From assembly GCA_947632425.1 (NCBI GenBank), contig CANRPG010000015.1, positions 1 to 18,617 on the forward strand: a stretch of DNA of 18,617 nt, written 5' to 3'. The stretch is from an uncultured Clostridia bacterium (GTDB lineage Bacteria > Bacillota > Clostridia > Oscillospirales > Ruminococcaceae). Of this stretch, positions 7,641 through 13,839 are shown piece after piece. Every line of letters begins with the position of its first letter. Position 1 is the first letter of the stretch. The notes beneath the pieces are model-generated. The model saw nothing but the letters and a program-made list of their open reading frames with translations. It ran no database searches and had not been told where the DNA came from. The position numbers and the translations under genes were made by a program.

Positions 7641-8308
7641 ATATCCCCCGTAATGCTGTCTAAAAGCCGGTTGTTTATCTCTTCAATGCCAAGCGGTGTG
7701 TCTCCCCTGCCGCACTCAATTATCTGCCAGCCCATCTTTTTTGCGGCATACAGCGCGGTTTTTCTGCACTGCATGAGAAAATCAACGTTTGCCTCGTGGA
7801 TATCTTTCCTCTGCTCGTTGCCGTTATAGCGCCCGGTCAGCAGTTTTTGAGAGATCTCAACGGGCATATCAAGAAAAATTACCTTATCAGGCTTTGGCAG
7901 ACCCAGTTTTTCATACTCATAGTCACAAAGCCAGTTCAAATACTCGTCCCACTGCTGCTCGTCAAGCTTTGTCATCTGATATATTGCGTTTGAAGTAACA
8001 TACCTTGCTGCCAGTATGACTGCGCCTTCGCTATAGTCCTTCTCCCAGTAAAGCTTATAGCTTGCGTATCTGTCAACGGCATAGAAGCTCGAAGCTGCAT
8101 AGGCGTTGACGTCTGCGGCATTTTTTGAAAACTCGCCGCCAAGGTACATTTTTACCAGCGCAGACGAGGGCTTGTCATACTCGGGAAAACTTATTGCGCG
8201 ATATGTAATATTATTGTCCTCAAAATACTTTTTAAGCAGTTCAAACTGAGTTGATTTTCCACTGCCGTCCAGCCCCTCTAGGACTATCAGTTTACCGCCA
8301 TTCGCCAT
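7637..8308 (-). CDS. Thymidylate kinase-like protein with altered DR(Y/H) motif
   Basis: The product has 223 residues. The P-loop LEGLDGSGKST covers about 10-20 and includes Asp14, which TMK-type kinases use near the nucleotide sugar. YAVDRYAS at 77-83 matches the dTMP-contact helix. KDIHEANVDF at 168-177 resembles the LID-region R-x-D-x-x-E pattern. Thymidylate kinases phosphorylate dTMP to dTDP. The DR(Y/H) motif that follows the second core strand reads ARY here (Ala101-Arg102-Tyr103, in VILAARYVTSN); the codon GCA at 8006-8008 is clear. The usual Asp helps position phosphates and Mg, so activity may be altered. It could be a second, divergent TMK or a related NMP kinase. The ATG at 8308 has GGGAGGAG 9 bases upstream and heads the six-gene operon. 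Confidence 0.85.
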   Translation of the reverse strand: MANGGKLIVLEGLDGSGKSTQFELLKKYFEDNNITYRAISFPEYDKPSSALVKMYLGGEFSKNAADVNAYAASSFYAVDRYASYKLYWEKDYSEGAVILAARYVTSNAIYQMTKLDEQQWDEYLNWLCDYEYEKLGLPKPDKVIFLDMPVEISQKLLTGRYNGNEQRKDIHEANVDFLMQCRKTALYAAKKMGWQIIECGRGDTPLGIEEINNRLLDSITGDI

Positions 8309-8350
8309 TGACTAGCACTCCTCCCGTAAATTCAAACGCTATACAAATTT

Positions 8351-8379
8351 ATTATAACATTTTTTGGTTTGATAGTCAA
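8351..8379 (-). promoter_or_regulatory. Sigma-A promoter of the kinase-mltG-U32 operon
   Basis: On the - strand TTGACT (8374-8379 on +) lies 17 bases from TATAAT (8351-8356), preceded by TG one base away, giving an extended -10. The predicted start of transcription is near 8344, about 36 bases before the ATG at 8308. The match to the vegetative consensus is close to perfect. Confidence 0.85.
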
Positions 8380-8401
8380 TCACTTTATCATAAAAATACT
8401 A

Positions 8402-8430
8402 TTGAAATTTATCAAAAAAAATGTTATACT
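8402..8430 (+). promoter_or_regulatory. Sigma-A promoter of metA
   Basis: TTGAAA (8402-8407) is 17 bases from TATACT (8425-8430), with TG at 8422-8423 making an extended -10. An overlapping TATAAT (8430-8435) is at a poor spacing. The leader is only about 27 bases, with AAGGA (8451-8455) 8 bases before the ATG at 8464. That is too short for an S-box or other methionine riboswitch. Confidence 0.85.
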
Positions 8431-8463
8431 ATAATAGATACAAAAAAGAAAAGGAAAATTTCT

Positions 8464-9393
8464 ATGCCTATAAAGATACCAAACAATCTGCCGGCGTATT
8501 CAACGCTGGAAAAAGAGAAAATATTCGTCATCGGCAACGACAGGGCCGAGCATCAGGACATTCGCGCGCTGAAGATCGCAATTCTCAACCTTATGCCTGA
8601 CAAGATAACCACCGAAACGCAGCTGCTGCGGCTTCTCAGCAACACGCCGCTACATGTTGACATAGAGCTTGTTCAGATGGCTTCGCACACTTCAAAAAAT
8701 ACTTCGGCAGAGCATATGCTGACATTTTACCGCTCGTTTGACGAGATAAAGCACAACCGTTATGACGGATTGATAATCTCGGGCGCGCCGGTTGAAACGC
8801 TCGATTTTGAGGACGTTGACTACTGGGAAGAACTGAAGCAGGTAATGGAGTGGTCAAAAACCAACGTATATTCGACCATACATATCTGCTGGGGCGCGCA
8901 GGCAGGACTTTACTATCACTATGGGATACCGAAATATTTGCTGAAAGAAAAGATGTTCGGCAATTTCAAGCACCATATAGAATACCCTCAGAGCCTTTTG
9001 CTGCGCGGTTTTGGCGATGTTTTTCACTGTCCGCACTCGCGATATACCGAAATTCGGCGTGAAGATATAGACAAAGTGCCTCAGCTTACCGTTGTTGCGG
9101 AGTCTTACGAGGCAGGCGTACACGTAATTTCAGACAAGACGGAGCGGCAGTTTTTCCTGTGCGGTCACTGGGAATACGACAGAGACACGCTTGCAAAGGA
9201 ATATCAGCGCGATGTTGCCAAGGGGCTTGACATAAAGGTGCCGTACAACTATTTCCCGAATGACGACCCAAACAACGAACCTGTATTCAACTGGTGCATT
9301 TCTGCAAACCTTATGTATGCAAACTGGCTGAATTACTGCGTATACCAGCGCACGCCGTATGATCTTGAGTGGCTTACGCCGCTTGAAAACTAA
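8464..9393 (+). CDS. metA: Homoserine O-acetyltransferase (MetA family)
   Basis: MetA acylates L-homoserine, the first committed step of methionine synthesis. The product has 309 residues, the normal length. It starts MPIKIPNNLPA, the usual MetA N-terminus. Cys142 in HICWGAQAGLYYHYG is the acyl-accepting nucleophile. GHWEYD carries His235 and Glu237 of the triad. Residue 111 is Glu (GAPVE); in studied MetA enzymes Glu111 selects acetyl-CoA while Gly111 selects succinyl-CoA, so acetyl transfer is predicted. The start at 8464 is chosen over upstream in-frame codons because it agrees with the family, with AAGGA 8 bases before it and with the promoter at 8402-8430; upstream starts would lie before the transcript begins. 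It is a single-gene unit, divergent from the kinase operon and convergent with clpX. Confidence 0.97.
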   Translation: MPIKIPNNLPAYSTLEKEKIFVIGNDRAEHQDIRALKIAILNLMPDKITTETQLLRLLSNTPLHVDIELVQMASHTSKNTSAEHMLTFYRSFDEIKHNRYDGLIISGAPVETLDFEDVDYWEELKQVMEWSKTNVYSTIHICWGAQAGLYYHYGIPKYLLKEKMFGNFKHHIEYPQSLLLRGFGDVFHCPHSRYTEIRREDIDKVPQLTVVAESYEAGVHVISDKTERQFFLCGHWEYDRDTLAKEYQRDVAKGLDIKVPYNYFPNDDPNNEPVFNWCISANLMYANWLNYCVYQRTPYDLEWLTPLEN

Positions 9394-9399
9394 GCACAC

Positions 9400-9435
9400 A
9401 AAAATCCCCGACAAAACTGTCAGGGATAATTTTTT
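9400..9435. terminator. Bidirectional terminator between metA and clpX
   Basis: ATCCCCGACA (9404-9413) pairs with TGTCAGGGAT (9418-9427), one C-A mismatch, around the loop AAAC. On + a T6 run (9430-9435) follows two A; on - a T5 run (A9400-A9404 on +) follows directly. It serves the convergent ends of metA and clpX and slightly overlaps the clpX stop. Confidence 0.88.
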
Positions 9436-10699
9436 ACTGTGCGCTTTCGGCAGCAGGCTTATGCTCAATTTCGGGCTCTGCGCCCTCGGTGATGCATTTA
9501 TCGGTAATGGTTATCGAAGCTATGGTATTGTCCGAAGGGCTGCGGTACATAAGGTCGGTAAGCACGCCTTCTACAATACTGCGAAGTCCTCTTGCGCCTG
9601 TTTTTTGTTTAAGCGCCCTTTGGGCTATGGCTTTCTTTGCCTCGTCGGTGACGATAAGGTCTATGCCGTCTATCCTGAAAAGAGCCTTATACTGCTTTAT
9701 CAGCGAATTTTTCGGCTCGCTGAGTATTCTGATAAGGGCATCTTCGTCAAGCTCATCAAGCACCGTTATAACGGGCAGTCTGCCGACAAGCTCGGGCACC
9801 ATGCCGAATTTTACAAGGTCGTAAGGCTCGACTTTATGGAAGATATTCTCCTCATTTTGGTTGTTCTTTATCTTTCCGCCAAAGCCGAGGCTGGAATTTT
9901 CGGTACGCTTTTTAATGACGTTTTCAAGACCGTCAAACGCGCCGCCGCATATGAAAAGTATATTTTTTGTATCGAGATGTATAAATTCCTGATTGGGGTG
10001 CTTTCTGCCGCCCTGCGGAGGAACGTTTGAAACAGTACCCTCAACTATTTTCAGAAGCGCCTGCTGAACACCCTCACCGCTGACATCTCTTGTAATAGAC
10101 ATATTCTCCGATTTACGGGCGATCTTGTCTATCTCGTCGATGTATATGATACCTCTCTGCGCAGCTTCAACGTCATAATCGGCGGCCTGCACGAGCCTTG
10201 TCAGCACGTTTTCAACGTCATCGCCGACATAGCCTGCTTCGGTGAGCGTTGTGGCATCTGCAATCGCAAACGGAACATTCAGCTTTCTTGCAAGGCTTTG
10301 CGCGAGCAGCGTTTTGCCCGTACCTGTGGGGCCCAGCAGCAGCACATTGCTTTTTTGCAGTTCAACGTCGTCCTGATCGCTGCCCATTTGGTTTATACGC
10401 TTATAATGGTTATAAACTGCAACTGCAAGTGCTATCTTGGCTTTGTCCTGACCTATGACATACTGATCGAGCGTTTCCTTTATCTCCATAGGTTTAGAGA
10501 GCTTGACCTGCGATGCTGAGTTGCTCTTGCGGTTCTTCTGGTGCGAAAGCGGAAGTGTGCCTGTTCTTTCTATAATATCATAGCAATACAAAACGCACTC
10601 GTCACATATATGCACATTGCCTGCGGAAAACATATTCTTTACTTTAAGCTCGGTTTTTCCACAGAAATTGCATCTTTTCATGTTTTCATTTCCGGGCAT
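9434..10699 (-). CDS. clpX: ATP-dependent Clp protease ATP-binding subunit ClpX
   Basis: ClpX is the hexameric AAA+ unfoldase that feeds tagged and specific substrates to ClpP. The product has 421 residues, normal length. The N-terminal zinc-binding domain has Cys10, Cys13, Cys32 and Cys35. Walker A GPTGTGKT lies at 123-130, pore loop GYVG at 156-159, Walker B IIYIDE at 184-189, the RKH loop at about 232-234, and the sensor/GR block VPELVGRLP at 301-309. The ATG at 10699 has AGGAG 9 bases upstream; the alternative Met7 has none. It lies 30 bases after clpP and is probably co-transcribed with tig and clpP. No lon gene follows, unlike in several Firmicutes. Confidence 0.98.
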   Translation of the reverse strand: MPGNENMKRCNFCGKTELKVKNMFSAGNVHICDECVLYCYDIIERTGTLPLSHQKNRKSNSASQVKLSKPMEIKETLDQYVIGQDKAKIALAVAVYNHYKRINQMGSDQDDVELQKSNVLLLGPTGTGKTLLAQSLARKLNVPFAIADATTLTEAGYVGDDVENVLTRLVQAADYDVEAAQRGIIYIDEIDKIARKSENMSITRDVSGEGVQQALLKIVEGTVSNVPPQGGRKHPNQEFIHLDTKNILFICGGAFDGLENVIKKRTENSSLGFGGKIKNNQNEENIFHKVEPYDLVKFGMVPELVGRLPVITVLDELDEDALIRILSEPKNSLIKQYKALFRIDGIDLIVTDEAKKAIAQRALKQKTGARGLRSIVEGVLTDLMYRSPSDNTIASITITDKCITEGAEPEIEHKPAAESAQ

Positions 10700-10729
10700 C
10701 TGTTATTTCTCCTGTTCTTTTTATACGCT

Positions 10730-11320
10730 TTATCTGCTGACTATAACTTTATCTATAAGTCCGTACTCCATAGCTTCCTGAGCGCTCATGAAGTTGTCTC
10801 TTTCGGTATCTATGGCTATCTGCTCAACGCTTTTGCCTGTATTATCGGCAAGTATCTCATTGAGTTCATTGCGCGTTCTGAGCATATGGTCAGCACGTAT
10901 CTTTACATCGGTACACTGACCCGATATTCCGCCGCCGCCGATAAGGGGCTGGTGTATCATTATCTCGCTGTGCGGCAGGGCGAATCTCTTACCCTTAGTG
11001 CCGCTTGAAAGCAGCAGTGCGCCCATAGACGCTGCCATTCCTATACATATAGTTGAAACATCGCACTTTATATACTTTATGGTATCGTAGATCGCCATGC
11101 CGGAAGAAACGCTTCCTCCGGGTGAGTTGATATAAAGATCTATATCCTTTTCGGGATCCTGACCTTCAAGGTACAAAAGCTGTGCCACAACAAGGCTTGC
11201 GGTGGTATCGTTCACCTCGTCGGAAAGCATTATTATCCTGTCATTGAGCAGCCTGGAAAAAATATCGTAACTTCTTTCTCCCCTGCTGGTCTGTTCTACA
11301 ACATAAGGTACAAGCGCCAT
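10730..11320 (-). CDS. clpP: ATP-dependent Clp protease proteolytic subunit ClpP
   Basis: ClpP forms the tetradecameric serine protease chamber served by ClpX. The product has 196 residues. The triad is Ser98 (GMAASMGA), His123 (MIHQPL) and Asp175 (second Asp of DTERD). LYINSPGGSV is the conserved oxyanion region. Relative to Staphylococcus aureus ClpP the handle loop after HQPL is about three residues longer and Gly-rich (IGGGGISGQ), which is why the Asp is 175 rather than 172. AGGAGG sits 9 bases before the ATG at 11320. There is no CtsR or CIRCE operator in the 83-base gap before it. Confidence 0.98.
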   Translation of the reverse strand: MALVPYVVEQTSRGERSYDIFSRLLNDRIIMLSDEVNDTTASLVVAQLLYLEGQDPEKDIDLYINSPGGSVSSGMAIYDTIKYIKCDVSTICIGMAASMGALLLSSGTKGKRFALPHSEIMIHQPLIGGGGISGQCTDVKIRADHMLRTRNELNEILADNTGKSVEQIAIDTERDNFMSAQEAMEYGLIDKVIVSR

Positions 11321-11365
11321 AATTGTCTGCCTCCTAAAAAAATATTCATTGAATAAAATACAACA

Positions 11366-11395
11366 TTCGCCCGCCGCAAAGCTGCTGCGAGCGAA
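11366..11395 (-). other. Inter-cistronic GC-rich hairpin between tig and clpP
   Basis: On the - strand TTCGCTCGCAGC and GCGGCGGGCGAA pair over 12 positions with one G-U pair and one A-G mismatch around a 6-base loop. The following sequence is T-rich but broken (TGTTGTATTTTATTC). It could be a weak terminator or attenuator between tig and clpP, or an mRNA-stabilising stem. The rest of the gap holds a short TATTCA-TGAATA dyad and the clpP ribosome binding site; no convincing promoter was seen. Confidence 0.45.
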
Positions 11396-11403
11396 ACTAC
11401 TGT

Positions 11404-12684
11404 TTACTTAGCCTTTGCAGAATTTTTGATAAGGTCTACTGCCTTGCCTACGCAGACATCTTTCTTGACATCTTCAGCGGCTATATACTTCTTGACCTCA
11501 TCGACTTCCATCTTATAATTATCTGCGATCTTCTTGATCTCTTCCTCTGCCTCTTCATCGGTAGCTGTTATGTTTTCAAGCTCTACAATCTTTTCAAGTG
11601 CGAGGCGAAGTTTTACCTGCGGCTCAGCCTGAGTTTTGAAAGTCTTGATTATATCGTCAGGCTTCTGACCTGTTATCTGGCAGTACATATCAAACGAAAT
11701 ACCCTGCGAAGAAAGTCTGCTCTGAAGCTCCTGAGCCATTTCTCTTGCTCTGTTTTCATACATACAATCAGGAATTTCTGCTTCCATATTATCAACTACG
11801 GTATCAAATATCTTCTGCTCAAAGTCTGAATCAGCCTTTTCTTCAGCTTCTTTTTCAAGCTTTGTCTTAATATCAGCCTTGAACTCTTCAACAGTATCAA
11901 ATTCGGAAGTATCCTTGACGAACTCGTCGTCAAATTCGGGAAGTTCTTTGCCCTTTATCTCATGCAGCTTTATCTTGAAAACGCAGGCGGCGCCTTTGAG
12001 CTCTTCGGAATTGTAGTCCTCGGGGAAGGTAACGTCGATGTCAAATTCCTCGCCTATGCTGTGACCTACCACCTTTTCTTCGAAGCCGGGGATAAACTGA
12101 CCCGAACCGAGGGTAAGCTCAAACTTCTCAGCCTTGCCGCCCTCAAAAGCAACGCCGTCTTTAAAGCCTTCAAAGTCTATAACAACAATATCGCCGTCCT
12201 TAGCGGGTCTGTCGTCAACGTCTATTATCCTGACGTTCTTTTCGCGAAGTCTTTCTATCTCTTTGTCAACATCTTCATCTGTTACAGCATTGACAACTTT
12301 TTCAGCTTCTATACCGAGATAATCTTTGACTGCAACTTCGGGTCTGGTGGTGCAGGTAACTTTCATCTTAACGCCCTGCTCCTTGCTTACCTCGGTAACA
12401 TCTACCGAAGGTCTGTCAACAAGGTCAAGTCCTGCTTCTGCAACAGCTTCGTCAACAGCCTGCGGATAAAGCAGATTAACGGCATCTTCATAGAAAACGC
12501 CCTCGCCGTACTCTCTTTCAATTATTTTTCTGGGAGCTTTGCCTTTTCTGAAACCGGGAACGTTGATTTTGTTCTTGGCTCTCAGAAAAGCTTTCTGCAC
12601 GCCCTCTTCAAACTTTTCGGCAGATATCTCTACCTCGAGCTCGTAAGTATTGGCGGCGGTTTTGTTTGTGTTTGTCAGACTCAT
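11404..12684 (-). CDS. tig: Trigger factor, ribosome-bound chaperone and prolyl isomerase
   Basis: Trigger factor sits at the ribosome exit tunnel and shields nascent chains. The product has 426 residues, normal length. The ribosome-binding loop GFRKGKAP lies at about 44-51. A FKBP-type isomerase domain covers about 160-245 (DGDIVVIDFEGFKDG, FELTLGSGQFIPGFE, VTFPEDY). The long helical C-terminal domain follows to KAK at the end. GGAGG (12694-12698 on +) is 9 bases from the ATG at 12684. It heads the tig-clpP-clpX cluster, a standard Firmicute order. It has its own promoter after the metallophosphoesterase gene. Confidence 0.97.
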   Translation of the reverse strand: MSLTNTNKTAANTYELEVEISAEKFEEGVQKAFLRAKNKINVPGFRKGKAPRKIIEREYGEGVFYEDAVNLLYPQAVDEAVAEAGLDLVDRPSVDVTEVSKEQGVKMKVTCTTRPEVAVKDYLGIEAEKVVNAVTDEDVDKEIERLREKNVRIIDVDDRPAKDGDIVVIDFEGFKDGVAFEGGKAEKFELTLGSGQFIPGFEEKVVGHSIGEEFDIDVTFPEDYNSEELKGAACVFKIKLHEIKGKELPEFDDEFVKDTSEFDTVEEFKADIKTKLEKEAEEKADSDFEQKIFDTVVDNMEAEIPDCMYENRAREMAQELQSRLSSQGISFDMYCQITGQKPDDIIKTFKTQAEPQVKLRLALEKIVELENITATDEEAEEEIKKIADNYKMEVDEVKKYIAAEDVKKDVCVGKAVDLIKNSAKAK

Positions 12685-12708
12685 TTTTGTATTCCTCCAT
12701 AAAATCTT

Positions 12709-12749
12709 ATAATATACGAATCAAATAAACTATCCAAATAATTATATCA
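12709..12749 (-). promoter_or_regulatory. Promoter region of tig
   Basis: Two candidates overlap on the - strand. TTGGAT (12732-12737 on +) is 17 bases from TATTAT (12709-12714 on +). Further upstream, TATAAT (12741-12746 on +) is preceded by TG one base away, an extended -10 with a poor -35. Either would give a short leader for tig. Which is used cannot be decided by eye. Confidence 0.6.
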
Positions 12750-12757
12750 CATATCGT

Positions 12758-13489
12758 TTATAAATTCCATACCTGTTTTTCCAAATTGTCAATATGCACA
12801 AATTCATCGATACACAGCGGAGCAAATTGTAGATAATCACTTGCAATAAGCCTGTAATTTATGCCGTCATATTCGCCGTTGACTGCAAACTTCGCGCCGC
12901 TGCCGTGTATATGCCCGTAAAAGCACTGCTTTATATCATACTTTTTCAATACCGCGAGCATTTCCTCGTTCCTGTCGCCTTTATACACTGGCGGATAGTG
13001 CAGGAAAACTATAGGCTTCAAGTTCTGCTTTAGGGCACATTCTATCGAAACAGACAGCCTTTGCGCTTCTCTCAGAAGAACTTTTTTGTCTGCCTGCTCG
13101 CCCTTTTCGTTTATCCAGCCGCGGCTGCCGCATATGGCGTGATCGAAGTAAGCATAGCAGTTGTTATGTACTATTTTTATGCTGCTGTATCCTCTGTCAA
13201 GCAAAAAGCTTTCCATCTTGTTCATTGTTGTCCACCAGTAGTCGTGGTTGCCTTTCATGATGACTTTAGTACCCGGCAGAGAGTGCAGAAACGCAAAGTC
13301 TTTATCGCTCTCTTCCAGCTTCATAGCCCACGAAATATCACCGGGTATTACAACTGTATCGCTTTCTGCAACGGCGCTTCTCCAGTTATTTTCAAGCCTT
13401 TCAACGTAGTTGTCCCAACCGCTGAAAATATCCATCGGCTTATTGTTGCCGAGCGGCAGATGCAGGTCTGCGATAACAAATAATGACAT
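12758..13489 (-). CDS. Calcineurin-like metallophosphoesterase of unknown substrate
   Basis: The product has 243 residues and no signal peptide, so it should be cytoplasmic. It shows the full metal-binding set: Asp8 and His10 (IADLHLPLG), Asp51 (IPGDISWA), Asn81-His82-Asp83 (MKGNHDYWW), His164 (FLHYPP) and His193/His195 (YGHIHG). The family includes nucleotide, phosphoprotein and cyclic-nucleotide hydrolases; the substrate is not evident. GAGG lies about 7 bases before the ATG at 13489. No terminator separates it from tig 73 bases downstream, so read-through is possible. Its own promoter is weak by consensus (TATAAA at about -10) and sits beside a 7-bp dyad. Confidence 0.9.
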   Translation of the reverse strand: MSLFVIADLHLPLGNNKPMDIFSGWDNYVERLENNWRSAVAESDTVVIPGDISWAMKLEESDKDFAFLHSLPGTKVIMKGNHDYWWTTMNKMESFLLDRGYSSIKIVHNNCYAYFDHAICGSRGWINEKGEQADKKVLLREAQRLSVSIECALKQNLKPIVFLHYPPVYKGDRNEEMLAVLKKYDIKQCFYGHIHGSGAKFAVNGEYDGINYRLIASDYLQFAPLCIDEFVHIDNLEKQVWNL

Positions 13490-13510
13490 TAAAACACCTC
13501 AAATTTATAC

Positions 13511-13531
13511 TGTAAAGGAAAATGCTTTACA
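13511..13531. promoter_or_regulatory. Operator-like dyad upstream of the metallophosphoesterase
   Basis: TGTAAAG (13511-13517) and CTTTACA (13525-13531) form a perfect 7-bp inverted repeat with a 7-base spacer. The right arm supplies the TGTAAA that would be the -35 of a promoter on the - strand with TATAAA 17 bases away. That placement suits a repressor site, but no regulator is recognised. Confidence 0.35.
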
Positions 13532-13541
13532 CACCTTTCTG

Positions 13542-13572
13542 CGAATATGAAACATAAGGTCTGCACATAATA
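13542..13572 (+). promoter_or_regulatory. Possible sigma-G (forespore) type promoter of the DUF1540 gene
   Basis: CGAATA (13542-13547) lies 18 bases from CATAATA (13566-13572). The Bacillus sigma-G consensus is about TGAATA, 17-18 bases, CATACTA, so this matches 5 of 6 and 6 of 7 positions. No good vegetative promoter was seen upstream of the gene. The predicted leader would be about 60 bases. An AT-rich motif like this can arise by chance. Confidence 0.35.
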
Positions 13573-13583
13573 TTTTTGCAGAC
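13559..13583. repeat. Short inverted repeat in the DUF1540 leader
   Basis: GTCTGCA (13559-13565) and TGCAGAC (13577-13583) are perfect 7-bp arms around an 11-base AT-rich centre. The repeat brackets the candidate CATAATA element, so it may be an operator rather than an RNA hairpin. No T-run follows on either strand. Confidence 0.4.
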
Positions 13584-13640
13584 ATCAATTCATGGTGATC
13601 GGCAAATTCCTGAAATAATCTAAAAAGGAATGGTATTATT

Positions 13641-13805
13641 ATGGATAGCAACAAGATATACGGTATCGACTGCAAGGTCGAGAACTGCGTTTACAACAAG
13701 CACGGCAAGGAATGCACAGCAGGCAACATCTGCGTAAGCAGCGACTGCAAATGCACAGAAAACTGCGATTCCACCTGCTGCATGACATTCAAGGCAAGAA
13801 GCTAA
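13641..13805 (+). CDS. Cys-rich DUF1540 miniprotein
   Basis: The product has 54 residues with nine cysteines (11, 16, 25, 31, 36, 38, 42, 46, 47). The spacing and the stretch DCKVENCVYNKHGKECTAG, then TCCMTF near the end, match the DUF1540 pattern. The cysteines suggest metal binding or a redox role, but the family has no firm function. AAGGAA (13625-13630) lies 10 bases before the ATG, and a terminator follows the stop within 5 bases. It is a single-gene + unit between two - operons. No signal peptide or membrane segment is present. Confidence 0.85.
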   Translation: MDSNKIYGIDCKVENCVYNKHGKECTAGNICVSSDCKCTENCDSTCCMTFKARS

Positions 13806-13809
13806 ACTC

Positions 13810-13835
13810 AAAGCCGTCCGTCACAGGGCGGCTTT
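13810..13835. terminator. Terminator between DUF1540 gene and thrC
   Basis: AAAGCCGTCC (13810-13819) pairs with GGGCGGCTTT (13826-13835) with a G-U pair and a 6-base loop. The T runs are short on both strands (TTTT on +, TTT on -). It lies between the two convergent stop codons and probably serves both genes. Confidence 0.7.
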
Positions 13836-13839
13836 TGAA

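Noticed and set aside
6924..7829. Long + strand open frame of about 300 codons opposite the DUF2156 and kinase genes
   Set aside because: Its translation is Cys- and Ile-rich without family resemblance, there is no ribosome binding site, and it mirrors two well-supported coupled genes.
8311..8318. TAGCACTC resembling one arm of the CIRCE heat-shock operator before the kinase gene
   Set aside because: The second arm GAGTGCTA at the proper 9-base spacing is absent, and the bases are part of the ribosome binding site region.
8436..8463. Possible methionine riboswitch or T-box before metA
   Set aside because: The leader after the predicted promoter is about 27 bases, too short for either.
8251..8463. 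In-frame upstream extension of metA to 8251
   Set aside because: It would run through both promoters and into the kinase gene; the family start and ribosome binding site are at 8464.
11962..12702. Long + strand open frame opposite tig
   Set aside because: Trigger factor is unambiguous on the other strand; the + frame has no start signal and no recognisable domain.
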